From Lysinibacillus telephonicus (GTDB lineage: Bacteria > Bacillota > Bacilli > Bacillales_A > Planococcaceae), in assembly GCF_003966145.1 (NCBI RefSeq), contig NZ_RXNR01000012.1, forward strand, positions 1 through 64,000: a DNA stretch of 64,000 nt, given 5' to 3'. The notes beneath the pieces were generated by a model. The model was given only the letters and a program-made list of their open reading frames with translations, made no database searches and had not been told where the DNA came from. The translations under genes and the position numbers were made by a program. Below are positions 51,587 to 60,554 of this stretch, in pieces. Position 1 is the first letter of the stretch, and each line of letters starts with the position of its first letter.

Positions 51587-52741
51587 TTAAATTTGTTTTA
51601 TTAATGAAATTTCTTTCAAAGCTTTTTCTAATGTATAAATATCTTCCATCTCATTGAAATAACCAGGGCTTATTCTTACAGTACCTTGTGGAAACGTACC
51701 AAGCATTTTATGAGTCCATGGTGCACAATGAATGCCTGCTCTTGTAACTATGTTATAAACATTTTCTAAAATAATAGCTACTTCATTAACTGGATGAAGA
51801 TTTTTTGCATTAAATGATATTATCGGTAAATGATTTTCTGCTTCAAAATTCCCATAGATATGAATGCCATCAATTGCTTTTAACCTCTTTATAATTTCTT
51901 TAGTTAGCATGCTTTTTTTTGTAATAACTTCTTTAAAATTTTGCTCTAAAAAATGTATTGATTGATTGATAGACAGTATTCCAGGTATATTCATAGTCCC
52001 AACTTCATAATCTAATTCTTCAGTTGGAATAATAAAATCATCTTCACTCTTGATTCCCGTTCCCCCTGTGAATATAAGGGGCAAATTCATATTATTACGG
52101 AAATAAAGAAAACCAGTTCCAGTTAACCCCATTAAACTTTTATGCCCAGAAAAAGCCATAATATCTATATTTTCTCGTTTTACATTAATTTCAATATTCC
52201 CAACTGCCTGAGAAGCATCTACAAAAACAATGAGCCCATACTTATGAGCAATTTCACCAAATTTTGATTTATAAATTATATCCCCAGTAACATTAGAACC
52301 ATAAGTCATGACTATCATTTTAGAATTTGGAGATAGTAAATTTAATAATAATTCTTCGAACTCTTCTTCACTAGTGTTGGTATTAACATTTAATAGTGAA
52401 TAACTTATATTTCGCTCATGAGTTAAGGAATAAAGTGTTCTAGAAATAGCTGAGTGTTCATACCTAGTAGTTAATACATGATCATTTTTATTAAGAATCC
52501 CACGTAGAGCCATATTAATAGCATGCGTTGCATTAAAGGTAAATATTAATTTATCCTCGAAACCGCTCCCTATAAAAGTTTTTATCTTTCTTCTGGATTC
52601 ATCGAGTATAGAAGAAAGATTATAATCACTACTATAACCTCTTCTATTAATGGATCCGGGAGTTCGGTCTATAATTTCCTGTATTCGCATAGTATCAATG
52701 GCTTTCGGAAAACTAGTTGCAGCATTATCTAGATAAATCAT
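51587..52741 (-). CDS. Cysteine desulfurase-like PLP enzyme (class V aminotransferase)
   Basis: About 384 residues. Start MIYLDNAATSFPKAIDTM is the classic opening of this family. PLP Lys201 lies in AFSGHKSLMG, and the active-site Cys339 in GIHCAPWTHKMLGTFPQGTVRISPG. The class resembles the EF2568-type cysteine desulfurases. It could supply sulfur from free Cys or act on the peptide Cys. Start chosen at ATG 52741, after GAGGTGAT; the longer frame begins with a TTG without a ribosome site. First gene of the operon. Confidence 0.85.
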   Translation of the reverse strand: MIYLDNAATSFPKAIDTMRIQEIIDRTPGSINRRGYSSDYNLSSILDESRRKIKTFIGSGFEDKLIFTFNATHAINMALRGILNKNDHVLTTRYEHSAISRTLYSLTHERNISYSLLNVNTNTSEEEFEELLLNLLSPNSKMIVMTYGSNVTGDIIYKSKFGEIAHKYGLIVFVDASQAVGNIEINVKRENIDIMAFSGHKSLMGLTGTGFLYFRNNMNLPLIFTGGTGIKSEDDFIIPTEELDYEVGTMNIPGILSINQSIHFLEQNFKEVITKKSMLTKEIIKRLKAIDGIHIYGNFEAENHLPIISFNAKNLHPVNEVAIILENVYNIVTRAGIHCAPWTHKMLGTFPQGTVRISPGYFNEMEDIYTLEKALKEISLIKQI

Positions 52742-53485
52742 TTTTATTATAATCACCTCACAAATTGTTGTAATTTTCCATTTTTTATTTATTTTATTGT
52801 AATTTAAAATTCTGAAGTTTGGATATGTTTGTTTAGACAAAGATTAATATCTTAAATTTGTTATAACTTTTAAAGTAACCTTACAACTGGTGTACAGTTT
52901 ATTAATTATTCATTACTAAAGTCACGAAGTCTTCAAAGAGTTTGTTTCCATAAAAATTTTCTCCTTCTATTTTCCGCTTTGTTTTAATAAGGAAAAAATA
53001 TAAAATAGTTAGTTTTTTCCAATAATGAAAAAAATCTAATGGGGTCTTTAAAATACAGCAATATTTTATGAGGATATATAAAGGGTTAGTTAAAGCTAGT
53101 AGTTAACTAAAAGAATAAGATTATCTAACATACTTTTAAGAAATTTGAAAGGATTCACAGTTAAATGTTGGGGAGATGTGGTTGCAAGTTTTGAGTAAAT
53201 AATACAGTTCACACCTATAAAGCACAAACTGCTTATGAACTTTGCTACAACTCAATATAAAGCTTAGAATCAAACAATGTCCTGAATAAAAAAGCGAGAT
53301 TACATTTTAAAGTGTGATGATTTTTAAATGCTAGTAAACTCGCTGCATATCGAATGAATCACATAGTATATAACAAAATAAATATAATTTTGGATTTTTC
53401 CAAAAATCAGTTGACGAAGTAAGTTAAACTTAAATCGTTTATGAAATAAATTAATATATTATTTTTTTATATCAAATTAAATAAT
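52742..53485. other. Intergenic gap before the catabolic locus
   Basis: 744 bases, very AT-rich. I see no open frame with a ribosome site. It holds the candidate promoter above and a weak stem, TTTTGGA, loop, TCCAAAA (53388-53405), that could end the aroM transcript. Confidence 0.5.
52860..52886 (-). promoter_or_regulatory. Weak candidate promoter of the peptide operon
   Basis: Minus strand TTGTAA at 52886-52881, 15-base spacer, TATAAC at 52865-52860. Spacing is short and the match is modest. It is the best sigma-A-like pair I see near the first gene. Confidence 0.3.
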
Positions 53486-54133
53486 TTAATATAAGTTCAA
53501 TATAGCTCCAACCAATTCTATTGGCGTCCACGTATTCCAATTTGTTTGTTTTTCTACTAAAAGACGGTGTTCCCTTGTGTAGCTTATACAATCAAGAACA
53601 ATTTGACTTACATAATCATTTGGTAAAGCATTTTTTATTTGCTTACAACTAAAATCAGTAGGTGGAATTGCAATAACAATCGGATTGAAGCCATAACTTC
53701 TCCACTTTTTCTCATTTGCAGCTATCTGTTCTTTTATTGGAGAAACTACAAGTATATTTTTATTATTCTGATTTGCTTTTACAGTTCCTTCTAATAAAAA
53801 GGAAGGTCTAATAATTGGAATCTGTGATTTGAAAAAGAAATCAAACTCTCCTGAACATAATAATACTGCCCTTTTACACCCAAGCTCATGTAAATGATTA
53901 ATCTGTTTCTCAATAAAAGGTTTAAGTACTTCTATATCAATTACTTCGGATTGGGTTCCTATACGTACACTTAATGGATATTTACCTTCATGTACTGTTA
54001 AATTTTTTATAGAGTCATTACTCAATCCATCTAATGCCCCTACTAATATAAATTTATCACCTCTACAGTGCTCTTCAAAATAAGATAATAAATCTAACCT
54101 TGGAGAAGTACCCAACGTAATTAATCCAATCAT
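53486..54133 (-). CDS. AroM family protein (Asp/Glu/hydantoin racemase-like fold)
   Basis: 215 residues: IGLITLGTSPRLDLLSYF at the N-terminus, AVLLCSGEFDFFF with a Cys near residue 93, and VLDCISYTREHR with a second Cys near residue 178. The paired Cys positions recall the two catalytic cysteines of Asp/Glu/hydantoin racemases, the superfamily to which AroM is related. Function of AroM is not established. Last gene of the catabolic operon, 30 bases after the amidohydrolase. Racemisation of a carbamoyl-amino acid or aspartate is inference. Confidence 0.75.
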   Translation of the reverse strand: MIGLITLGTSPRLDLLSYFEEHCRGDKFILVGALDGLSNDSIKNLTVHEGKYPLSVRIGTQSEVIDIEVLKPFIEKQINHLHELGCKRAVLLCSGEFDFFFKSQIPIIRPSFLLEGTVKANQNNKNILVVSPIKEQIAANEKKWRSYGFNPIVIAIPPTDFSCKQIKNALPNDYVSQIVLDCISYTREHRLLVEKQTNWNTWTPIELVGAILNLY

Positions 54134-54163
54134 TCAAAACCCTCCTAGCAATCAAATTAAAAA

Positions 54164-55546
54164 TTAGGCTTTTATAAATTGTCCCTTTAAAGTCTCAATT
54201 ACTTGACCATCTTCCATTACAACATGACCATTTACAATTGTATAAACCGGTAACCCCTTCACTCGGAAACCATCAAAAGCTGTTACTTTGCTCTTGCTTA
54301 GTAAATCCTTTGTTCGAATAACAGTTTCTTTAGATAAATCTACAATTGTTATATCTGCATCAGATCCTACCCGTATAACTCCCTTCCGTGAAGCTATCCC
54401 ATGCTCTAAAGCTGGTTTATATGACAACATTGATACAAGTTGATTTAAAGAAATCTTCCCCGTACTAACAGCATCAAGCATTAATGGAACCAAATGTTGT
54501 ACACCACACATTCCTGCTGGTGCTTCCCATAAATCCAATTGCTTATCCTCTGCAGTATGTGGAGCATGGTCTGAACAAACCGATGTAATAGTCCCATTTT
54601 GCAAACCTTCCCATAATAATTCCTGATCTTCTTTATACTTAATAGGTGGGAAAACCTTCAGCATATTTCCTAGTTCATCATACATAGATGCATCTAAATA
54701 CAAATAATGTGGACAAGTTTCCCCAGTAATCGGAAGTCCTTCTTCTTGAGCCTTTTTAATATAACCAACTGTCTTACCGGAACTAATATGCAGAATATGC
54801 AAACGAGCACCCGTCTCTTTCGCCATTCTAATTCCTGTTTGAACAGTTAACTCTTCAGCTAAACTTGGTCGTGCTTTTAATAAATCTTCATAATTATTTG
54901 AGTCATTTTTGTAACGATTTGTTAATGTTTTTATTAATGCACTGTTTTCTGCATGAATAGCAAGCATTTTATTTGTTTTACCTACTTCTTCAAAAATTTC
55001 ATAAACTTCACCATCGTCCAGTGGTGGAAGTATATTTTTCAGCTCCGGATGATAATTATAAACTAGTTGATAGTTATCTAGATTCAATGCATATCCCCAG
55101 AAATATTTATAACCGATAATACCTAGTTCATTTAATCGACTTAAATCTTTTAAGTTTTCCTTCCCTAAGCAAATTGCCCACATTCCAAAATTAACATTTG
55201 CTTTACTACTTAAATTTTCGAGTTGCTGATTAAAGTTTTCTTCATTATTTACTGGGGGGTTAGTATTTGGCATTTCAAAGACCGTTGTAATCCCCCCTGC
55301 TGCTGCAGATAATGTCGAGTGATAGAAATCTTCTTTATGTGTTGCTCCACCATCTCTTGAATGAACATGTGTATCAATTAACCCAGGTAATACATATTTA
55401 CCCTTAGCATCAATAACACGTTTCCCCTCACCAAGATCCTCTGTAGAAATGACCGAGATTTTCCCATCTTTTATATACAGATTTGCCTCATACTTTTCTT
55501 CATGAGTAACGATCGTTCCATTTTTAATAATTAACTCCCATTCCAT
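54164..55546 (-). CDS. Dihydroorotase/allantoinase-family amidohydrolase
   Basis: About 460 residues. Metal-site motifs: GLIDTHVHSRDGG, carbamylated-Lys region IGYKYFWGY, LAIHAENSAL, LHILHISSGKTVG, GETCPHYLYLD, and SDHAPHT. Sequence is nearest the allantoinase/hydantoinase-like dihydroorotase branch. Next to PyrD and PyrK genes, hydrolysis of dihydroorotate to N-carbamoyl-aspartate is the best fit. Dihydropyrimidine or hydantoin hydrolysis is the alternative. Start ATG 55546, since the upstream GTG lies in the GGGGTG ribosome site. Confidence 0.85.
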   Translation of the reverse strand: MEWELIIKNGTIVTHEEKYEANLYIKDGKISVISTEDLGEGKRVIDAKGKYVLPGLIDTHVHSRDGGATHKEDFYHSTLSAAAGGITTVFEMPNTNPPVNNEENFNQQLENLSSKANVNFGMWAICLGKENLKDLSRLNELGIIGYKYFWGYALNLDNYQLVYNYHPELKNILPPLDDGEVYEIFEEVGKTNKMLAIHAENSALIKTLTNRYKNDSNNYEDLLKARPSLAEELTVQTGIRMAKETGARLHILHISSGKTVGYIKKAQEEGLPITGETCPHYLYLDASMYDELGNMLKVFPPIKYKEDQELLWEGLQNGTITSVCSDHAPHTAEDKQLDLWEAPAGMCGVQHLVPLMLDAVSTGKISLNQLVSMLSYKPALEHGIASRKGVIRVGSDADITIVDLSKETVIRTKDLLSKSKVTAFDGFRVKGLPVYTIVNGHVVMEDGQVIETLKGQFIKA

Positions 55547-55557
55547 TAATAGCACCC

Positions 55558-56466
55558 CTATTCATTTATTAATACTTTTCCTATAAGCTCGTTTATTGAG
55601 GAAATTTGATGTTGTTCCATATACTCTTTAATTTCATCTAGAATTTTTTCCATTGCATTTGGATATATAAATGAAGCAGTTCCTACTTGAACTGCAGAAG
55701 CCCCAGCCAAAATCATTTCAATAGCATCTTCGCCATTCATTACGCCCCCACACCCAATAATTGGTACTGAAGTAACTTGATTTACTTGATAAATCATACG
55801 AATAATAACTGGTTTTACTGCTGGACCGGACAATCCTCCGACAATATTACCGATTTTAGGTTTTCTTGTATGAATATCGATAGCCATCGCGAGTAATGTA
55901 TTGGCTACATTCAGTGCATCCGCACCAGCTTCCTCACAAGCTATTGCAATTTCTTGTATACTAGTAACATTTGGAGTTAGTTTTGGTATAACTGGTAAAT
56001 CAGTGACGGATTTTACTTTTTGAATGAGTGAATACGAAATATCTGAATCCATTCCAAATGACTTCCCATCGTGCTCTAAATTTGGACACGAAATATTGAG
56101 TTCCAAAGCAGAAACCACTGGATGGCCAGAGATTATCTCCGCCATTTCAGCAAATTCATTAATAGAATCCGCTGAGATACTTGAAATGACAGGTAAATTA
56201 TATTTTCTGTACTGTTCTAAAATATTTTTCAAATAATAATCAATACCCTTGCTTTGTATACCAATAGAATTAATCATGCCACTAGTTACTTCACAAACAC
56301 GAGGGGTTTTATTGCCGGGACGAGGATATTTTGTAATACTTTTAGGTACGATTGCTCCTAATTTTTTAATATCTAAAAACCCATCCATTTCGTATCCAAA
56401 GGCACCTGAAGCGGGCATAATTGGATTTTCCAATTTTAATCCGCCTATATTTACAGATAAATCCAC
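55558..56466 (-). CDS. Dihydroorotate dehydrogenase B catalytic subunit (PyrD-like)
   Basis: 302 residues, class 1B. Catalytic Cys127 in LELNISCPNLEHDG, FMN-binding VIPKLTPNVT, NVANTLLAMAIDI, and GCGGVMNGEDAIEMILAGAS. With the PyrK-like subunit it exchanges electrons with NAD, so it can run backward, reducing orotate to dihydroorotate. The surrounding degradation genes rather than pyr biosynthesis genes favour that direction. Three bases after the PyrK-like gene. Confidence 0.88.
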   Translation of the reverse strand: MDLSVNIGGLKLENPIMPASGAFGYEMDGFLDIKKLGAIVPKSITKYPRPGNKTPRVCEVTSGMINSIGIQSKGIDYYLKNILEQYRKYNLPVISSISADSINEFAEMAEIISGHPVVSALELNISCPNLEHDGKSFGMDSDISYSLIQKVKSVTDLPVIPKLTPNVTSIQEIAIACEEAGADALNVANTLLAMAIDIHTRKPKIGNIVGGLSGPAVKPVIIRMIYQVNQVTSVPIIGCGGVMNGEDAIEMILAGASAVQVGTASFIYPNAMEKILDEIKEYMEQHQISSINELIGKVLINE

Positions 56467-56469
56467 TAT

Positions 56470-57255
56470 TTATAAGACCACCTTTCTTAAATCAAAAACA
56501 GGTCCTTCTTTACAAACTCTAACCGATTCGATATTTTCATCATTTAAAATATTACATACACATGCGAAACACACTCCCATACCACATGCCATATGTTCTT
56601 CTAAAGCTATCTGCCCCTCTAACTTTTGCTCTATAACAAATGATTTTGCTAATTTTGATAGACGTTTTGAACCACATACATAAATTCCCTGGATGGAAAA
56701 TTTGTAATGGATTTTTTGCATTATTTCTTTAACATGAGTTAATTCACTTGTTCCTTCTTCATCAGTAACAATGTGTAAATGAACTCCTAATGAGGTTAAC
56801 AATCGCACCGCTAATAAATCATCTTTTGTTCGTGCACTTAATATTGCGTGGCACTGTATACCCTTCTCTACTGCATATTGAGCAAGAGCAGTAAGGGTCG
56901 CAATACCAACCCCTCTTGCAACTAATAAAATGTGCCTAGCACCATTATTTAATTTAAAAGGAACTCCTAAAGGACCGACTAAATCCATACAATCTCCATT
57001 TTTAAATTTTGTCAGCCTTTTTGTACCATCGCCTTTAACTAAATATAAAAACTCTATAGTTTTTTTATCATAATTAATTTTGTAAACGCTTAATGGCCTA
57101 CGTAAAAATGGAAACGTATTTTCATTCGAACATAATAGATTAAAAAATTGACCTGGAAGGACATTGTCAACATCTTGCCCAACAAAAACTTCCATATGCC
57201 AATATCGAGATGAAATTTGTTTATTGAATAAAATTTCATTTAACTTATACAACAT
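56470..57255 (-). CDS. Dihydroorotate dehydrogenase electron-transfer subunit (PyrK-like)
   Basis: About 261 residues. FAD-binding FLRRPLSVYKINY, LVGPLGVPFKL, NAD-binding LLVARGVGIATLTAL, and the [2Fe-2S] cysteines EEHMACGMGVCFACVCNI. It carries FAD and an iron-sulfur cluster and passes NADH electrons to the PyrD-like subunit. Several starts (GTG, ATG, ATG) lie in or after AAGGAG; I take the third (57255) on spacing. TGATG overlap with the M20 gene. Confidence 0.87.
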   Translation of the reverse strand: MLYKLNEILFNKQISSRYWHMEVFVGQDVDNVLPGQFFNLLCSNENTFPFLRRPLSVYKINYDKKTIEFLYLVKGDGTKRLTKFKNGDCMDLVGPLGVPFKLNNGARHILLVARGVGIATLTALAQYAVEKGIQCHAILSARTKDDLLAVRLLTSLGVHLHIVTDEEGTSELTHVKEIMQKIHYKFSIQGIYVCGSKRLSKLAKSFVIEQKLEGQIALEEHMACGMGVCFACVCNILNDENIESVRVCKEGPVFDLRKVVL

Positions 57256-57257
57256 CA

Positions 57258-58487
57258 TCACTCCTTATCAACAGCAAGTAAAAAATCTTTCATCAACGAG
57301 ATTCCTTTCATAATCTCTTGAATACACGTATATTCTTTAGGGTTATGACTAATACCGTATTTGGAAGGTACAAATATCATTGCGGATTTAAATAACTTTG
57401 CCATATTCATGACATCATGGCCTGCACCACTACTCATTTTCTTAACTTTAAAATTATTTTTTTCTGCTAACATTAATAGTAAATCGATATAGTATTCATC
57501 CATTGGAACGGATTGTTCCTCAGAAAGCTTTATTATTTCTATTTCTACATTACGCTGATTTTTTAATAGAAAAATAGTTTCAATTAATTCCTCTGTTACA
57601 CGATTTCTAGATTCCATATCAATTCCTCTAATATCAACCTGTAAAAGAGCTTCCCCGGGAATAATATTCATCCCTCCTGGCTTAATCGATAGCACTCCAA
57701 CAGTTGCTACCGTACTATAAACCGATTCTTTAATTCCTAAACTTTCTATTTTTAATACTAATTCACTTGCAGCAGCTAAAGCGTCCTTTCGATATTCCAT
57801 TGGTGTTGTACCCGAATGAGCAGCTTCACCTAGTACTTTTATTTGATACCGAGCCGGTGCTGCTATAGATGTCACAACTCCTATTTCTAGCTGTTCTTTT
57901 TCAAGTATTGGACCTTGCTCGATATGTAACTCTATAAACGCTTTTAATTCACTTTTATTACGAACAACTTCATCGATTTTTTCTATACTTAAATTTTGAC
58001 TACTTAATGCATCTTCAAATGATATTTCATTACGATCTTTTAAACTTAGTAACTCCTTAGCTGAAAGCTGATTTGTCATTACTTTACTCCCAATAGTTGA
58101 AACACCAAATCTTGAAGATTCCTCACACGCAAATACTATAATTTCGATTGGATGATTTGTTATAATACCCTGTTCATTTAATGAGGTTACTACTTCTAAA
58201 CCACCAATGACACCAACTAGCCCATCAAATAATCCTCCATCATATACTGAATCTAAATGGGATCCCATTGCAATTACAGGTAATCCATCCTTTAACCCGT
58301 CTTTACGAGCAATTACATTTCCAATTGCATCCATTCTTACCGTCATCCCCTGTGCCATACATAAACGCATAAAATGATGCTTTGCTGCTGTTTCAACATT
58401 TGTATAAGCAATTCTATTAATCCCTTCACCTTCAAAGGAGTAATTTCCAAACACCTCAATCAAATGTTTTACTCGTTCCTTATTCAT
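57258..58487 (-). CDS. M20-family N-carbamoyl-L-amino acid amidohydrolase (ureidosuccinase candidate)
   Basis: 409 residues. Metal ligands in MGSHLDSVYDGGLFDGLVG, the Glu-Glu pair in VFACEESSRFG, and FIELHIEQGPILEKE, plus the late GAGHDVMNMA. HyuC/AllC type, which split N-carbamoyl-amino acids or allantoate to the amino acid, CO2 and ammonia. Given neighbours, N-carbamoyl-L-aspartate to L-aspartate is the simplest role. First gene of the PyrK-PyrD-hydrolase-aroM group. Confidence 0.85.
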   Translation of the reverse strand: MNKERVKHLIEVFGNYSFEGEGINRIAYTNVETAAKHHFMRLCMAQGMTVRMDAIGNVIARKDGLKDGLPVIAMGSHLDSVYDGGLFDGLVGVIGGLEVVTSLNEQGIITNHPIEIIVFACEESSRFGVSTIGSKVMTNQLSAKELLSLKDRNEISFEDALSSQNLSIEKIDEVVRNKSELKAFIELHIEQGPILEKEQLEIGVVTSIAAPARYQIKVLGEAAHSGTTPMEYRKDALAAASELVLKIESLGIKESVYSTVATVGVLSIKPGGMNIIPGEALLQVDIRGIDMESRNRVTEELIETIFLLKNQRNVEIEIIKLSEEQSVPMDEYYIDLLLMLAEKNNFKVKKMSSGAGHDVMNMAKLFKSAMIFVPSKYGISHNPKEYTCIQEIMKGISLMKDFLLAVDKE

Positions 58488-58519
58488 TCATTACCTCCAA
58501 CTACTCTTATATACAAATA

Positions 58520-58640
58520 GTTTAACGGATAATTTTCCGAAAATTATTACTATTATTAACAATTTTCACTTCTAAACTTTGTCTTTTTCAATAAAAAGTT
58601 GTTACATGTATCCTTATCCGTATTGTTTAGAAAGACAAAA
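58520..58640 (-). promoter_or_regulatory. Possible regulator sites upstream of the M20 gene
   Basis: CGGA, six bases, TCCG (near 58525) forms a small inverted repeat, and ATCCGTATTG near 58616 carries the same half-site, as does ATCCG near 58676. They lie between dctM and the M20 gene, where the catabolic operon promoter should be. Proposed PucR sites, unproven. Confidence 0.3.
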
Positions 58641-58661
58641 ATTAATTGAATTTTTGATAGA

Positions 58662-58695
58662 AAATAATATAGACTATCCGAAAATGAATAGTCTA
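58662..58695 (-). terminator. Terminator after dctM
   Basis: Minus strand TAGACTAT, 10-base loop, ATAGTCTA, then TATTATTTTC. It separates the TRAP operon from the catabolic genes. Confidence 0.75.
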
Positions 58696-58726
58696 CAAAA
58701 TTTTTATTATAAAATTTAAGAAATAG

Positions 58727-60001
58727 TTAACCCAGAAAACGAACTAAGAATAATGATAAATCCGGTACATAGGTAATTATTAACAATGCCGCTACATTAA
58801 AACATAAAAACTTTCCGATAAATGGCAGCATTTCTTTTAGCTTTACTTCACTTAAAGATTGACTCACAAATATATTCATACCAAAAGGTGGTGTATACAT
58901 ACCTAAGGCTAAGTTAGTGATCATAATAATCCCTAAGTGAACTGGATCAACACCAAGTGAAATCGCAGACTGGTATATTAAAGGTGCTACTACAATTATA
59001 GAAGCTACCCCTTCCATAAACATTCCCATAACTAATAATATAAGGTTTAAAATTAATAAGAATACAATCATTGATGTAATGTTGTTCGTAATAAACTCTA
59101 CGACCATTTGAGGTAATCTTGCGCGAGTTAAAACCCACCCTAAAATTTGGGCAGCTGCTACTAATACTAAAACTTGTGCAGAAGTAATAGCAGAGTCAAT
59201 ACTAATATCAATAATTTTTCTTAATGTAAGTTCTTTATAAATAAACAGACCTACAAGTATTGCATAAACAACAGATATACCTGCTGCTTCTGTCGGACTA
59301 AATAGTCCAGTATATATTCCACCAAGAATAATAACAGGAATCATTAATGCCCACCCTGCAGATATAGCACTATTTAACAATTCTTTCCCCGTTGCTTTTG
59401 GATCTCTTGGAAGCTTATTCTTTTTTGCATAAATATAAATATATAATAACGATGATAAGCCTAAAAATAGTCCGGCACCAATTCCTGCTATAAATAATGA
59501 GCTTACAGAAACACCTGTAACTGCACCGAAAATAATTAATGTTATACTCGGCGGAATTACAAGTGAAACTGCCCCAGCGGATGCTAATAAACTAGAACTA
59601 AACCCTCTGCCATAGCCACCGCGCAACATTTCTGGATACATAATCTTCCCAATCGCTACAACTGTTGCTGGGGCAGAGCCAGATAACGCGCCAAAAAACA
59701 TACTTGCTACTTGTGTTGTCATGGCAATACCGCCTGTTAGATGGCCGACAAGTGCTTTCGCTAATTTTAAAATTCGACTTGACAATCCACCACCGTCCAT
59801 TAAGTTGGCAGCAAAGATGAAAAATGGAAGTGCCATTAATGAGAACTGATCAATTCCAGCAAATAACCTCTGTACTAATATCATCGGTTGTGTATCACTA
59901 AATAACACAATGGCTATAAATGATGCCAAACTTAAAGATATAAAAATGGGTACACTTGTAAATAAAAATAAGAATATTAAAATTACTAATGCAATTAACA
60001 T
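58727..60001 (-). CDS. dctM: TRAP transporter large permease DctM
   Basis: 424 residues, about 12 membrane segments. Family markers: SLMALPFFIFAANLMDGGGLS, GALSGSAPATVVAIGKIMYPEM, SAGAVSLVIPPSITLIIFGA, GLFSPTEAAGISVVYA and LGMYTPPFGMNIFV. Sodium-driven import partner of DctQ and DctP. Substrate is set by DctP; orotate or a related ring carboxylate is inferred from neighbouring genes. Confidence 0.95.
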   Translation of the reverse strand: MLIALVILIFLFLFTSVPIFISLSLASFIAIVLFSDTQPMILVQRLFAGIDQFSLMALPFFIFAANLMDGGGLSSRILKLAKALVGHLTGGIAMTTQVASMFFGALSGSAPATVVAIGKIMYPEMLRGGYGRGFSSSLLASAGAVSLVIPPSITLIIFGAVTGVSVSSLFIAGIGAGLFLGLSSLLYIYIYAKKNKLPRDPKATGKELLNSAISAGWALMIPVIILGGIYTGLFSPTEAAGISVVYAILVGLFIYKELTLRKIIDISIDSAITSAQVLVLVAAAQILGWVLTRARLPQMVVEFITNNITSMIVFLLILNLILLVMGMFMEGVASIIVVAPLIYQSAISLGVDPVHLGIIMITNLALGMYTPPFGMNIFVSQSLSEVKLKEMLPFIGKFLCFNVAALLIITYVPDLSLFLVRFLG

Positions 60002-60012
60002 TGGGTACCCTC

Positions 60013-60492
60013 CTATTCTTCATTAAAATCAATTGATTTATTTTTTAATAACTTAATCGTATTTATTGAGATATGTAATATTGAGAGTAGTGCACCAACT
60101 GGAATTGCTAGGTAAATCATATATGTTTTTATTTCAAGTGATGGAGAAATTTGGCCTGAATTATAACTAAACATCACTAAATCCACACCATATTTAACAA
60201 GAAAAATCATAAAAACAAGCGCTAATATGTTAATAAGTAATTGCAGATATCTTTTTCTGTCTGTTTTCAATGAAGTCATCAATAAATCAACTCCTACATG
60301 TAAACCTTTTCTAAAACAAATAGCCATTCCGATAAATGTTATGTAGATCATTGAATATCGGATAAACTCTTCTGTTCCATCAAAGTTATACTTAAAAATC
60401 TCACGACTTATAATATTAATGAATAAACCTACAGAAACTAAAAGGATTAAAAGTCCAACAAAATATTCCTCTATTTTTTTTACATATTTCAT
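60013..60492 (-). CDS. dctQ: TRAP transporter small permease DctQ
   Basis: 159 residues with four membrane segments (GLLILLVSVGLFINIISREIF, YSMIYITFIGMAICFRKGLHVGVD, ILALVFMIFLVKYGVDLVMF, YMIYLAIPVGALLSILHISI). The GxxxxFRKGxHV pattern of the small subunit is present. Lies 11 bases before dctM. Confidence 0.92.
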   Translation of the reverse strand: MKYVKKIEEYFVGLLILLVSVGLFINIISREIFKYNFDGTEEFIRYSMIYITFIGMAICFRKGLHVGVDLLMTSLKTDRKRYLQLLINILALVFMIFLVKYGVDLVMFSYNSGQISPSLEIKTYMIYLAIPVGALLSILHISINTIKLLKNKSIDFNEE

Positions 60493-60554
60493 AACAAAAC
60501 ACTCCTTTTTTATAAAAGAAACTGTGAAGCAACAAATACTTCACAGCTTTTTGT

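Noticed and set aside
52742-52840. 33-residue N-terminal extension of the desulfurase-like enzyme or a third peptide
   Set aside because: The frame opens with a TTG lacking a ribosome site, whereas ATG 52741 starts the conserved family sequence.
54164-57255. Pyrimidine biosynthesis operon
   Set aside because: No pyrB, carAB, pyrE or pyrR leader, and the locus has a carbamoyl-amino acid hydrolase, TRAP importer and PucR, which point to breakdown.
54164-58487. Allantoin degradation
   Set aside because: The two hydrolases would fit, but PyrD and PyrK-like subunits and a carboxylate-type TRAP importer do not.
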